From Caulobacter segnis ATCC 21756 (GTDB lineage Bacteria > Pseudomonadota > Alphaproteobacteria > Caulobacterales > Caulobacteraceae): DNA of 64,000 bases. The notes below the pieces were generated by a model, which was not told the origin of the DNA, made no database searches, and saw nothing but the letters and a program-made list of their open reading frames with translations. Within the stretch, counting starts at the first letter, position 1. Each line of letters starts with the position of its first letter. Positions 28,133 to 38,111 of the stretch are shown here, piece by piece. The stretch lies in NCBI RefSeq assembly GCF_000092285.1, contig NC_014100.1, positions 62,001 to 126,000 of the forward strand, in the 5' to 3' direction. The translations under genes were made by a program, and so were the position numbers.

Positions 28133-29722
28133 TTGCCCGCCGCCCCCGACTATCCGTCCGCCCCCGATCTCGTCGCCCCCAAGCGCGCCCTGCTGTCGGT
28201 CTCCGACAAGACCGGTCTGGTCGAGGCCGCCAAGGCCCTGCACGAAGCGGGCGTCGAGCTGGTCTCGACCGGCGGCACCAAGGCCGCGATCGCCGCGGCC
28301 GGCATCCCGGTCAAGGACGTCTCGGACCTGACGGGCTTCCCCGAGATGATGGACGGCCGGGTCAAGACCCTGCACCCGGTGGTGCACGGCGGCCTGCTGG
28401 GCGTGCGCGACGCCGCCGATCACGCGAAAGCCATGGCCGACCACGGCATCGGCGGCATCGATATCCTCTATGTGAACCTCTATCCGTTCGAGGCGACCGT
28501 CGCGAAGGGCGGCAGCTACGCCGAATGCGTCGAGAACATCGACATCGGCGGCCCGGCCATGATCCGCTCGGCGGCCAAGAACCACGGCTATGTCGCCGTC
28601 TGCACCGATCCGGCCGATCTCGCCGAAGTGCTGGAGGCCCTGAAGGCCGGCGGGACGACCCTCGCTCTGCGCCAGACCCTGGCGGCCCGCGCCTACGCCC
28701 GCACGGCGGCCTATGACGCGGCGATCTCGGCCTGGTTCGCGGAAGCCCTGGGCCAGGACTTCCCGGCCCGCAAGAGCATCGCCGGCGAGTTGCGCCAAAC
28801 CATGCGCTACGGCGAGAACCCGCACCAGAAGGCCGCCTTCTACACCTTCCCGAACCCGCGTCCCGGCGTGGCCACGGCCACCCAGCTACAGGGCAAGGAG
28901 CTCAGCTACAACAACATCAACGACACCGACGCGGCCTTCGAGTTGATCGCCGAGTTCGACCCGGCCCAGGGCCCGGCCGTGGCGATCATCAAGCACGCCA
29001 ACCCCTGCGGCGTGGCGGTCGGTTCGACCCAGCGCGAGGCCTATGAGCGGGCCCTGGCCTGCGACCCGACCTCGGCCTTCGGCGGCATCGTGGCGGTGAA
29101 CACGCGCCTGACCCGCGAGGCCGCGGAAGCGATGGTCGAGATCTTCACCGAGGTGGTGATCGCCCCCGAGGCCGACGAGGACGCCGTGGCCGTCTTCGCG
29201 GCCAAGAAGAACCTGCGCCTCTTGGTCACCGGCGGCCTGCCCGACCCGCTGTCGACCGGCGACACCTTCAAGAGCGTGGCCGGCGGCTTCCTGGTGCAGT
29301 CGCGCGACGACGCCCGCATCAAGGCCTCGGACCTGAAGATCGTGACGAAGCGCCAGCCGACCGACGAGGAGGTGCGCGACATGCTGTTCGCCTTCACCGT
29401 CGGCAAGCACGTCAAGTCGAACGCCATCGTCTACGCCCGCGCCGGCCAGACCCTGGGCGTCGGCGCCGGCCAGATGAACCGCAAGGACAGCGCCCGGATC
29501 GCGGCCCTGCGCGCGGCCGATTTCGGCCTTGATCTGAAGGGCTGCGCCTGCGCCTCGGAAGCCTTCTTCCCGTTCGCCGACGGCTTGATCCAGGCCGCCG
29601 AGGCCGGGGCGACCGCGATCATCCAGCCGGGCGGCTCGATGCGCGACGCCGAGGTGATCGAGGCGGCCGACAAGCTGGGCCTGGCCATGGCCTTCACCGG
29701 CGTGCGGGTGTTCAGGCACTAG
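28133..29722 (+). CDS. purH: Bifunctional AICAR transformylase/IMP cyclohydrolase
   Basis: PurH carries out the last two steps of IMP synthesis: formylation of AICAR (ZMP) and ring closure. The 529-residue protein has an N-terminal MGS-like cyclohydrolase domain ([31 protein letters not shown]) and a C-terminal transformylase domain ([28 protein letters not shown] with the catalytic Lys-His, [15 protein letters not shown] FFPFADGL). Translation begins at TTG: the GGAG site is 6 bp upstream and there is no better ATG. The ZTP riboswitch before it senses ZMP, its own substrate. Confidence 0.97.
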   Translation: MPAAPDYPSAPDLVAPKRALLSVSDKTGLVEAAKALHEAGVELVSTGGTKAAIAAAGIPVKDVSDLTGFPEMMDGRVKTLHPVVHGGLLGVRDAADHAKAMADHGIGGIDILYVNLYPFEATVAKGGSYAECVENIDIGGPAMIRSAAKNHGYVAVCTDPADLAEVLEALKAGGTTLALRQTLAARAYARTAAYDAAISAWFAEALGQDFPARKSIAGELRQTMRYGENPHQKAAFYTFPNPRPGVATATQLQGKELSYNNINDTDAAFELIAEFDPAQGPAVAIIKHANPCGVAVGSTQREAYERALACDPTSAFGGIVAVNTRLTREAAEAMVEIFTEVVIAPEADEDAVAVFAAKKNLRLLVTGGLPDPLSTGDTFKSVAGGFLVQSRDDARIKASDLKIVTKRQPTDEEVRDMLFAFTVGKHVKSNAIVYARAGQTLGVGAGQMNRKDSARIAALRAADFGLDLKGCACASEAFFPFADGLIQAAEAGATAIIQPGGSMRDAEVIEAADKLGLAMAFTGVRVFRH

Positions 29723-29738
29723 ACCTCAAGAGGTGAAA

Positions 29739-30488
29739 ATGGACGGCGCCGCCTGGGGCGAACAGCTCGCCCGCCACTCCCGCGTGTTCAAGCCGGAAGG
29801 GCCCGGTCCCTTCCCGGTGGCGCTGATCCTGCACGGCTGCGGCGGCAAGACGCCGTTCCTCGAAGTCTATGCGCAAGTCGCCGTGGCGGCGGGATGGGCG
29901 GCCGTGGTGGTCGACTCGTTTCTGCCGCGCGGCGTTTCCAGTCTCGACGCCAAGCTGACGGTCTGCACCGGTCTTCGGGTGCGCGGACCGCAGCGGGCGG
30001 GCGATGTCTTCGCCATGCTGGCCTGGCTGGAGGGCCAGGCGTGGGCCGACGCTTCGCGGATCTTTCTGGCGGGCTGGAGCCATGGCGGCTGGACGATCAT
30101 GGACGCCTACGCGCTGGGCGGCCGCGTGGCGGCGATCACCCGCGTGTCCGACGCCCGGCCCGAGCGCCTGCGAGCGGTCGTGAAGGGCGCGCTGCTGGTC
30201 TATCCCTACGCCGGCTATCCAGCCCTGACGACCCGCCACGGCTGGGGCGAGGCGCCGCCCGTCTGGTCAGTGCTGGCCGGCAAGGATCAGGTGGTCGGCT
30301 GGCGCGCGCCGAAGCTGGCCTTGGACCGCCTGGCGCGAGACGGCCTTTCCGTCGACCAGATGTTCCTGCCCGACGCCACCCACGCCTTCGACGACAACAA
30401 GGCCAATGATCCCCGGGCGCGCTATCGCCCGGACCTCTTCGAGCAGGTCCAGGCCTATTTCGCGGACGCCTTGAGGGCCAGCGTCTAG
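29739..30488 (+). CDS. Dienelactone hydrolase family alpha/beta-hydrolase
   Basis: A 249-residue alpha/beta-hydrolase. An HGCGG oxyanion motif sits near residue 33, the nucleophile elbow is GWSHGG (serine near 110, where the dienelactone hydrolase proper has cysteine), and the acid and histidine are likely in GKDQVVGW and ATHAFDD. There is no signal peptide. The substrate is unknown. I use the ATG at 29739, which has AGAGGTG upstream. A GTG at 29733 is possible. It is 16 bp after purH and its stop overlaps the convergent DUF418 gene by 4 bp. Confidence 0.85.
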   Translation: MDGAAWGEQLARHSRVFKPEGPGPFPVALILHGCGGKTPFLEVYAQVAVAAGWAAVVVDSFLPRGVSSLDAKLTVCTGLRVRGPQRAGDVFAMLAWLEGQAWADASRIFLAGWSHGGWTIMDAYALGGRVAAITRVSDARPERLRAVVKGALLVYPYAGYPALTTRHGWGEAPPVWSVLAGKDQVVGWRAPKLALDRLARDGLSVDQMFLPDATHAFDDNKANDPRARYRPDLFEQVQAYFADALRASV

Positions 30489-31687
30489 GCGGCGACCACG
30501 GCGGGCTTGCGGAGGGGGCTCGGACCCCGATAGAGCCGCCGCCAGGCCCACTCCAGCGGACCCATGGCGAAGCGGTCCAGCCACCAGCGCGACCACAGGA
30601 TCTGCACGATCCAGATGGCGACCGTGATCGCCGCCAGCCCTGGCCGGTCGATCTGGCCATGCAGCCCCAGGCCCCGACCGCCATAGAAGATCGCGGTCAT
30701 GATCACCGACTGGGCCAGATAGTTCGTGAAGGCCATCTGCCCGACCGGGGCCAGCGCCCTCGGGATCGCCGACCAGACCTTCGAGCGGGTGGCGAACACC
30801 ATCAGGGCGACATAGGCCAGCGTCGTCGGCGGGGCGAGCATCCACTGAACGCCGACGGACACCATGCCCAGGCCCCTCGGCAGGCCCATCACCGCCTCGG
30901 CGATGAACAGGCCGCCGACCAGGGCCGAGGCCAGAAGGCCCCAGGCCAGCAGGCGCCGATAGACGCGGTCGGAGGCCTCGCCCGTCAGCACGCCGGCCTT
31001 GAAGGCGCCCAGGCCAAGCATCATCAGCGCCGAGGTCATCACGAAGATGATCGGCTCGCCCGGCAGGAAGTCCAGACGGTCCTTGGCGTTCTGGACCAGC
31101 GACTGGACGAAGCTCCCCCCGTACTGCGCCTCGGCCGCCTTGGCCTTGGCCAGCATCTTGGCGGCCTCGAGCGTCTGCTCGGCGGCGGTCTGCGGCATGA
31201 AGGCGGCGACGCTCAAGCCAACCAGGGCCAGCAGGCTGAGGACAGTCCAGATCGTCAGGCCGGTCCGGATCAGCTTGCGGGCCGGCCAGGAGCGCACGAG
31301 CAGGATCGCAAAGCCCGCCAGGGCGTAGCTCAGCAGGACGTCGCCGTACCAGATCGCAAAGCCGTGCAGCAGGCCGAAGACCACCATCCAAAGGAGGCGG
31401 CGGCGAAGGATCGCGCCGCGCTCCTTGTCCGAACGCTCGCCGCCGACCAGGAAGATCGACACGCCGAACAGCATGGCGAACAGGGTCACGAACTTGCGCT
31501 GAAACAGCCACTGGGTGACGACCCAGACTGACAAGGTGGCCGGGCCCGTTCCGTGCGGCCAGTGGCTGGCGGATTCGGCGACGACCGGCGGGACCGCGAA
31601 GTCCGGCGCGTTGCAGAGCAGGATGCCCAGGACGCCGAGACCCCGCAGAGCGTCCAGCAGAACGATCCGATCCTTGTCCATCCCCAC
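30485..31687 (-). CDS. DUF418 domain membrane protein
   Basis: An integral membrane protein of 400 residues with about 8-10 hydrophobic segments. The N-terminal RIVLLDALRGLGVLGILLCN is the family's acyltransferase-3-like start, and the C-terminal DUF418 domain holds NYLAQSVIMTAIFYGGRGLGL and RWWLDRFAMGPLEWAWRRLY, with the typical Gly-Pro-x-Glu-Trp-x-Trp-Arg signature. These proteins are often called YeiB-like, and function is unknown. It stands 60 bp after gdhZ on the same strand. Confidence 0.9.
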   Translation of the reverse strand: MGMDKDRIVLLDALRGLGVLGILLCNAPDFAVPPVVAESASHWPHGTGPATLSVWVVTQWLFQRKFVTLFAMLFGVSIFLVGGERSDKERGAILRRRLLWMVVFGLLHGFAIWYGDVLLSYALAGFAILLVRSWPARKLIRTGLTIWTVLSLLALVGLSVAAFMPQTAAEQTLEAAKMLAKAKAAEAQYGGSFVQSLVQNAKDRLDFLPGEPIIFVMTSALMMLGLGAFKAGVLTGEASDRVYRRLLAWGLLASALVGGLFIAEAVMGLPRGLGMVSVGVQWMLAPPTTLAYVALMVFATRSKVWSAIPRALAPVGQMAFTNYLAQSVIMTAIFYGGRGLGLHGQIDRPGLAAITVAIWIVQILWSRWWLDRFAMGPLEWAWRRLYRGPSPLRKPAVVAA

Positions 31688-31747
31688 CCCCGAGAAGCCC
31701 CCACGCCGCGAACCTGCCTCGCCGCGACGTGGAGCGCAACCTCAGGG

Positions 31748-34700
31748 CTAGGCGGCCGACAGCTCGCGCAGGGCGGCGTTGGCGATGGTCAGCTTGGCGA
31801 AGGTCCAGCCGCCGCCGGCCTGCTCGATCTCTTCGATCGTGCGCTTGACCGTGCGAGGCAGCTCACCGCGCAGGGCGGCCCAGGAGTTGATCGACGCCTT
31901 CGCGCCGGCTTCGTCCTCGCCCGCCTGGGCGTTGGCGGCGAACTTCAGCACCGCCTGGGTGATCGCGGCCTGCTCGCCGAGCATGTCCTCGATCAGGCGA
32001 CGAACCGCCAGGCGCTCGAAGCTGTCCCCGCCGACGAAGGCGCCGGCCGCGGCCCGCAAGCGATCGAAGCCGAAGGCCGCGCCGACTTGGTGATACAGGC
32101 GGGCGACGTTCTCGACGCTCCAGCTGGAGGCGTTGGCCAGGTCGACCAGGTCGGCGGCGGTGGTCAGCGGCTGCAGCGCCGCCACGGCCTGGGCCAGCGT
32201 CTCCGGCGCGCCATCGGCGATATAGGCCTTGGCGCGCTTGGCGACGGCCTTCTGCTCGAACGGCGACAGGATGGTCGGCGTCTGGCTACGCAGCTTCGCG
32301 ACCGACGGGCCATAGGCTTCGACCAGGGCCTTCACGCTGGACTTGTCGCGGAACGCCCGTCGCGCCAGCCAGAAGCTCAGGCTGCGCAGGGCGTAGGCCA
32401 GAGCCTTGTAGAGCGCGGTCTGGCCATCGGCCGAGGCCTTGTTGTCGAGCGCGCCGACCTGCGCCCACAGGGCGTCGATCCCCAGGATCTCCCGGGCGGC
32501 CGTGAAGCCCAAGACCACGGCCGAGATGTCCGAACCGGCGGCGGCCTGCAAGCGGCTGGCGAAGGTCGGGCCGCACATGTTGACCATCTGATTGTCGACC
32601 ACCGTGGCGATGATCTCGCGTTTCAGGCGATGCTTCTGCATGGCGTCGGCGTACTGGCCGAGCGCCTTGGGGAAGTAGCCTTTCAGCGTCGCCTCGAACC
32701 ACGGATCGTCCGGCGCCTGGGAGGCGACGATCTCGTCGAACAGGTCGAGCTTGCCATAGGCCAGCAGAACCGCCAGTTCCGGTCGGGTCAGGCCCTTGCC
32801 GGCCGCCTTGCGCTCCAGCAACGCCGTATTGGTCGGCAGACCTTCGACGCGGCGGTCCAGGCGGCCGCGTTGCTCCAGATCGACCATGTAGCGGATCTGG
32901 GCGTCGACCTCGCTGGGCGCGTCGCTTTCCAGGAGGGTCAGGGCCAGGGTCTGGTCGTAATTGTGCTCCAGCACGTGGTGGGCCACGTCGTCCGTCATCG
33001 AGGCCAGCAGCGTGTTGCGGTCGGGGCGGGTCAGTTCGCCGCCGCGCTCCAGGATGCCGGTCAGGATCTTGATGTTGACCTCGTGGTCGGAGCTGTCGAC
33101 ACCGGCCGAGTTGTCGATGGCGTCGGTGTTCACGTGGCCGCCAGACTGGGCGAACTCGATGCGGCCCGCCTGGGTCAGGCCCAGGTTCGCGCCTTCGCCG
33201 ACCACCTTGACCCGCAGGTCCGCGCCGTTGATGCGGATCGCGTCATTGGCCTTGTCGCCGGCGTCGGCGTTGCTCTCGGCCCTGGCCTTCACATAGGTGC
33301 CGATGCCGCCGAGATAGAGCAGCTCGGCCCGCGCCTTCAGGATCGCGGTCATCAATTCGGCCGGAGAGACGGCCTCGGCCTTCAGGTCCAGCATGGCGCG
33401 GACCTCGGGTGACAGGGGGATGCTCTTCAGGCTGCGGGCGAAGACGCCGCCGCCCTGCGAAATCTTCGACTTGTCATAGTCTTCCCACGACGAGCGCGGC
33501 AGCTTGAACATCCGGTCGCGCTCGGCCCACGACACGGCCGGGTCCGGATTGGGGTCCAGGAAGATGTGGCGGTGGTCGAAGGCGGCCAGCAGCTTGGTCT
33601 GCTTGGACAGCAGCATGCCGTTGCCGAACACGTCGCCGGACATGTCGCCCACGCCGACCACCGTGAAGGGCTCGGTCTGGATATCCTTGCCCAGCTCACG
33701 GAAGTGGCGCTTGACCGCCTCCCAGGCGCCGCGAGCGGTGATGCCCATGACCTTGTGATCGTAGCCGACCGAGCCGCCGGAGGCGAAGGCGTCGCCCAGC
33801 CAGAAGCCGTAGTCCTCGGCAACGCCGTTGGCGATGTCGGAGAACGTCGCCGTGCCCTTGTCCGCGGCCACGACCAGATAGGGGTCATGATCGTCGTGGA
33901 CGACCACCGAGCGGGGCGGCACGACCTCGTTGTCGGCGTTGATATTGTCGGTGAGGTCCAGCAGGCCCGACAGGAAGGTCTTATAGGCGCGGATGGCCTC
34001 GGTCTGGATCGCGTCGCGGTCGCCGCCGCGCGGCAGTTGCTTGGGATAGAAGCCGCCCTTGGAGCCGACGGGCACGATCACCGCGTTCTTGACCTGCTGG
34101 GCTTTGACCAGGCCCAGCACTTCCGTCCGGAAGTCGTCGCGGCGGTCCGACCAGCGCAGGCCGCCGCGCGCTACGGGGCCGAAGCGCAGGTGAACGCCCT
34201 CGATGTGCGGCGCGGAGACGTAGATTTCGCGGAAGGGCTTGGGCGCCGGCAGGTCTTCCAGTTCGCGGGAGGCGATCTTGAAGCTGATATAGGGCTTGGG
34301 CGCGCCATCGGCGGCCGGCTGATAGAAGTTCGTGCGCTGGATCGCGCCCACGAGCGCGGCCAGGCGGCGCAGGACGCGGTCGGCGTCGAGGCTTTCGACC
34401 GCCTGCAGCGCCTCGACGATCTTGGCCTCGACAGCCTTGGCCTGGGCCGTACGGGCCTTCAGGTCGCTGGCGATCGCCGGGTCAAACTTGACGCGGAAGA
34501 GGTCCAGGATCAGGCGGGTGACCGCTGGATGGTCGCGCAGCGCGGCCTCCTGCACCTGCTGGCTGGGGTCGAGGCCCGATTGCTGGCGGTAGCGCGCAAG
34601 AGCGCGGATCAGGGCCGCCTCGCGCCAGCCGATCGCCAGTTCGAGCACGATCCGGTTGAAGCCGTCGTTTTCGGCGAGGCCCGTCCAGATCGCGATGAAG

Positions 34701-36568
34701 GCCTCTTCGAAGACCTGCCGGATCTCGTCAAACACGATGTGCTCGCCGGCCGGATCGTCCAGAACGAATTCGTGCACCCAGACCGAATGCGGGCCGTCGA
34801 GTTCGTAGATGCTGAGACGGAAGCCATCCTCGATCAGCGCCTTCAGGCCCATGCGCTCAAGGATCGGCAGGACCTCGGCCAGCGGCGCCGCGGCGCCGCG
34901 CAGATAGAGCTTGAAACGGAAGGTCCGGGCGTCGTCCTCAGCCCGGCGGAAGGCGCGCACGCGCGGTTGCGTGTCGGGCGCCAGCGTCTCGATGACATCG
35001 ATGTCCAGCAGCGCTTCCTGGGCGTCATACTGATCGCGATAGCCCGGAGGGAAGGCGCGACCATATTTCGCCAGCAGGGCGCGAACGCCGCCGGTCGGCG
35101 CGCCGCCCGCGCGGACCACCGCCTCGAAGCGATCCTCCCAGGTGAGCGCCGTGTCGGCGATGCGAGACTCCACCCGGGCCAGGTCTGGTTCGGGATGGTC
35201 GCCCGGCGTGACTTCGATGATGAACTGGGCGCGGGCCAGGGGCGCGTCCGAAATTTCCGGATAGTACTCAAGGACCTTGCCGTCATAGGCGTCGGCCAGG
35301 ATCGCGCCGGCGCGCTCGCAGACCTCGGTGTCGAAGCGTTCGCGCGGGATGTAGACCAGCACCGAGGCGAAGCGGTCGAACGGGTCCATGCGGGCGAATA
35401 GCCGCACGCGCGGCCGGTCGATCAGGTGCAGGACGCCCAGCGCCATGGACAGCAGCGTGTCCTCGCTGGTCTGAAACAGCTCGTCGCGAGGCCAGGTTTC
35501 GAGGATGTTGCGCAGGCGTTTTTCGTTGTGGCTGCCGGGCGCCTTGGCCGCTCGGCGCATGATCCGCGCCACCCGATGCCGGATCAGCGGCACCTCGCTG
35601 GCGGGCGTCTCATAGGCCTCGGCGGTGAACAGGCCGACGAACCGGACCTCGCCCGAGGGCTTGCCGTCCGAGCCGTAGCGGCGCACGCCGACATAGTCCA
35701 TGAACCCGCGTCGGTGAACGCGCGAGCGTAGGTTGGACTTCGCCACCACGACGGGCGTCCCCGTCTCGAGTTGCCGGCGCAGTTGCGCCGACAGGATCGC
35801 GGGCTCGTGGGTCCGGCGCAGCACCGCCCGCGTGGAATCCTTCAGGACCCCAAGGCCCGCTTCGGCCTCGTAGAGGGGTTCCTCGGCGGCGTAGCTCCCG
35901 TCCGGCGAGCGCGGGTACTCGTAGACGCGGGCGCCCAGGAAAACGAAGTTGTCGTCCTCGAGCCAACGCAGGAAGGCGAGCTCCTCTTGGCGGCCCTCTT
36001 CGCTGGTGACGCCGTGGGTGGCGGACAGCTCGCCGATCGCACGATGCATCAGTTCGCGCATCGCCTTGAAGTCGCCGACGGCGCGGCGGACGTCGGACAG
36101 GGTTTCGCGAACCTGCTCCAGCAGGAGTTCAGCGCGGTCTTCGCCCACCGGGTCCAGGTGGACCTGGATCAGCGAGCGGGCGACACCGTCAATCTCCACC
36201 ACGGGGTGGAACATGGCCCGGACGCGGAAGCCGCTCTCGGTGATCTCGCCCATGACGCTGTCGACCAGGAACGGGCGGTCGAGTTGAACGATCTCAAGCA
36301 GGTCTCGACCAGCCGCGCCTTCGATGGCCGACCGGAGTCGCACGGCGGGTTGCTCGCCTCTCACGCTGACCGCGAAATCCCAGAATTCGACGAGGGACGC
36401 AGCGGCCGCGGTCGCCGACAGAACCGGCGCGTCTTCGACGGCCCAGTCGGCGTCGACCTGAGCCAAATAGTCGCGCTCTTCCAGGGAAAGTTCCTGGACG
36501 CTCTTCCCGCGGGCCTGGGCGTAAGCGGCGGCAAGGCTGTGGTTTGGGTCAATCTTTACGCCGCTCAT
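31748..36568 (-). CDS. gdhZ: NAD-specific glutamate dehydrogenase, large (180-kDa) type
   Basis: A 1606-residue NAD-GDH that deaminates glutamate to 2-oxoglutarate and ammonia. The long N-terminal half has ACT-like and helical regulatory domains. The catalytic core (about 800-1150) contains FGPVARGGLRWSDRRDDFRT, AVIVPVGSKGGFYPK and the nucleotide-binding VVGVGDMSGDVFGNGML, followed by a helical C-terminal domain. In Caulobacter crescentus the orthologous GdhZ also links amino-acid use to cell division by stimulating FtsZ GTPase, which is known from that species and inferred here. It starts after a plausible GAGGAAG ribosome site. Confidence 0.95.
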   Translation of the reverse strand: MSGVKIDPNHSLAAAYAQARGKSVQELSLEERDYLAQVDADWAVEDAPVLSATAAAASLVEFWDFAVSVRGEQPAVRLRSAIEGAAGRDLLEIVQLDRPFLVDSVMGEITESGFRVRAMFHPVVEIDGVARSLIQVHLDPVGEDRAELLLEQVRETLSDVRRAVGDFKAMRELMHRAIGELSATHGVTSEEGRQEELAFLRWLEDDNFVFLGARVYEYPRSPDGSYAAEEPLYEAEAGLGVLKDSTRAVLRRTHEPAILSAQLRRQLETGTPVVVAKSNLRSRVHRRGFMDYVGVRRYGSDGKPSGEVRFVGLFTAEAYETPASEVPLIRHRVARIMRRAAKAPGSHNEKRLRNILETWPRDELFQTSEDTLLSMALGVLHLIDRPRVRLFARMDPFDRFASVLVYIPRERFDTEVCERAGAILADAYDGKVLEYYPEISDAPLARAQFIIEVTPGDHPEPDLARVESRIADTALTWEDRFEAVVRAGGAPTGGVRALLAKYGRAFPPGYRDQYDAQEALLDIDVIETLAPDTQPRVRAFRRAEDDARTFRFKLYLRGAAAPLAEVLPILERMGLKALIEDGFRLSIYELDGPHSVWVHEFVLDDPAGEHIVFDEIRQVFEEAFIAIWTGLAENDGFNRIVLELAIGWREAALIRALARYRQQSGLDPSQQVQEAALRDHPAVTRLILDLFRVKFDPAIASDLKARTAQAKAVEAKIVEALQAVESLDADRVLRRLAALVGAIQRTNFYQPAADGAPKPYISFKIASRELEDLPAPKPFREIYVSAPHIEGVHLRFGPVARGGLRWSDRRDDFRTEVLGLVKAQQVKNAVIVPVGSKGGFYPKQLPRGGDRDAIQTEAIRAYKTFLSGLLDLTDNINADNEVVPPRSVVVHDDHDPYLVVAADKGTATFSDIANGVAEDYGFWLGDAFASGGSVGYDHKVMGITARGAWEAVKRHFRELGKDIQTEPFTVVGVGDMSGDVFGNGMLLSKQTKLLAAFDHRHIFLDPNPDPAVSWAERDRMFKLPRSSWEDYDKSKISQGGGVFARSLKSIPLSPEVRAMLDLKAEAVSPAELMTAILKARAELLYLGGIGTYVKARAESNADAGDKANDAIRINGADLRVKVVGEGANLGLTQAGRIEFAQSGGHVNTDAIDNSAGVDSSDHEVNIKILTGILERGGELTRPDRNTLLASMTDDVAHHVLEHNYDQTLALTLLESDAPSEVDAQIRYMVDLEQRGRLDRRVEGLPTNTALLERKAAGKGLTRPELAVLLAYGKLDLFDEIVASQAPDDPWFEATLKGYFPKALGQYADAMQKHRLKREIIATVVDNQMVNMCGPTFASRLQAAAGSDISAVVLGFTAAREILGIDALWAQVGALDNKASADGQTALYKALAYALRSLSFWLARRAFRDKSSVKALVEAYGPSVAKLRSQTPTILSPFEQKAVAKRAKAYIADGAPETLAQAVAALQPLTTAADLVDLANASSWSVENVARLYHQVGAAFGFDRLRAAAGAFVGGDSFERLAVRRLIEDMLGEQAAITQAVLKFAANAQAGEDEAGAKASINSWAALRGELPRTVKRTIEEIEQAGGGWTFAKLTIANAALRELSAA

Positions 36569-36914
36569 GCCGCTTCCTCAAAAATTTTTCCGACTTACCT
36601 AGCGAAGAAAGGTAAAAACTCAACGCACACGCGGAAAATAAGCCACCTTTTGGTCTCGCCGATCCGCTCTGTCATGGGACCGATGGCGCGGCTTTTAAGC
36701 CTAGCGCTGGGGCGAAAGCTTGTCGTTAACGGCGCTGTGAAAACGGAAACGCCGCCGGCTGGGGGAAGCCGGCGGCGCGGGCCCGCTTGGGGATGCGGGC
36801 GTCTTCCGCTTCGATGGCGGCGGCCTTGCCGGCCGCGATCGGCGGGGTGTCCGGGTGGGGGAGGCCGGACTAACCCTAGATAGGCGCCCAAGGCGTGAGT
36901 TTAAGGGGAGGTGT
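36569..36914. other. Intergenic region between the AI-2E-type permease gene and gdhZ
   Basis: 346 bp. The right part holds the hairpins that probably end the permease transcript. The part next to gdhZ is AT-richer and should carry its promoter. No gene is seen. Confidence 0.5.
36750..36800 (-). terminator. Tandem hairpins after the AI-2E-type permease gene
   Basis: CGCCGCCGGC (36750-36759) pairs with GCCGGCGGCG (36768-36777), and a second stem GCCCGC/GCGGGC spans 36781-36800. On the minus strand the first stem is followed by TTTCCGTTTT, which fits a Rho-independent terminator. Confidence 0.7.
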
Positions 36915-38015
36915 TCATTTCTTTCGCGAGCGCGCAGGCTCCTTTGGCTTGGCCGCGTGCAGGCGCTCGCCCTCAGGATCGCCGTCCTCCGACAGCAGGA
37001 TGGCGATCCAGCGCGATCCCTCGAACTGGGCCAGAATCAGCATCACCGCCACGGTCAGCGGCGTGGACAGGAACATGCCCGGCACCCCCCACAGCGCCCC
37101 CCAGACGGCGAGGGACAATAACACCACCGTCGGGTCCATGTTCAGGCTGTCGCCTTGCATCCGCGGCAGGATCACATTGCCGACCACGAAGAAGATGCCT
37201 TGCAGCGCGCAGAACAGGATGATCGCCGGCCAGAGGCTTTCGGGAAACTGCACCAGGGCGAACAGCGGCGGCAGGAAGCAGCCGATCGCGCCGCCCAGGA
37301 TCGGGATGTAGGCGGCCAGGAAGATCAGGAAGGCCCAAAAGAAGGCGTTGTCCAGCCGCACGAGCATCATCACGGCCCAGGCGGCGACGGCGATCATCAG
37401 GCCGGTCACCGTCTGGATCCACAGGTACTGCTCGACCCCGTCGCGGATGCGCTGGAACAGCTTCATGTTCTGCTCGCGCTCGGCGTGCTGCGGGAAGAGC
37501 GAGACGATCTTGCGCGCGAAGCCCCGGCGCGAGGCGATGATGAAGCCCAGATAGATCAGCACCAGCACGGCGCTGGAGGCGAAGTTGCCGAACGACTGCG
37601 CGGCTTGGCCGATATAGCGCTGGGGATTCAGCTCGTTGATCAGGCCGCCGATGGTGGGGGCGACATGGATGCCGACGGCGTGCGCCAGCTTGGCGATGAT
37701 GTCATTCAGGCGCGGCGCGTAGTCCTTGAGCTGGTCGAAGAAGCCTCGGCCATTCTCGATGACGACCCAGAACGACACTCCGAACAGCAGGATCGAGATG
37801 ACCACGGCGGCGGGCAGGGCGGCGCGCGCCGGGAAGCCGGGCACGCGGGCGGTCAGCACGCGGGCGAAGCTGTCGACCATCACCGCCAGGAAAACCGCCA
37901 GAGCCAGCGGCGTCAGGATGTCTTGCATCCAATAGAGCGCCGCGCCGCTGGCGATGACGGCCAGGAGCACCACGGCGTTTCGAGTGGTGGACGGAGATGA
38001 GGCAGGGGCGCGCAT
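36915..38015 (-). CDS. AI-2E family transporter (PerM-like)
   Basis: A 366-residue inner-membrane protein of the AI-2E/PerM (TqsA) family with about seven or eight TM segments. The N-terminal block has two TMs (about 15-55), a hydrophilic helical part follows (90-150), and the C-terminal block shows the conserved LAAYIPILGGAIGCFLPPLFAL and a late VWGALWGVPGMFLSTPLTV motif. Members export autoinducer-2 or act as Na+/H+ antiporters, so the cargo is open. I start at the ATG at 38015 rather than the TTG at 38021. Confidence 0.9.
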   Translation of the reverse strand: MRAPASSPSTTRNAVVLLAVIASGAALYWMQDILTPLALAVFLAVMVDSFARVLTARVPGFPARAALPAAVVISILLFGVSFWVVIENGRGFFDQLKDYAPRLNDIIAKLAHAVGIHVAPTIGGLINELNPQRYIGQAAQSFGNFASSAVLVLIYLGFIIASRRGFARKIVSLFPQHAEREQNMKLFQRIRDGVEQYLWIQTVTGLMIAVAAWAVMMLVRLDNAFFWAFLIFLAAYIPILGGAIGCFLPPLFALVQFPESLWPAIILFCALQGIFFVVGNVILPRMQGDSLNMDPTVVLLSLAVWGALWGVPGMFLSTPLTVAVMLILAQFEGSRWIAILLSEDGDPEGERLHAAKPKEPARSRKK

Positions 38016-38111
38016 TTTCAAAGGCTCTACTGAAACGTGGGCGACATTGCCCGCGACGATTGGCTGCGCGCAAGGCCCCGGCTAGGGTCCGCGATCAAGA
38101 GGAGATTGCTC

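Noticed and set aside
28112..28825. Open frame antisense to the purH start and riboswitch
   Set aside because: Shadow of purH. The plus strand has the recognised protein and its leader.
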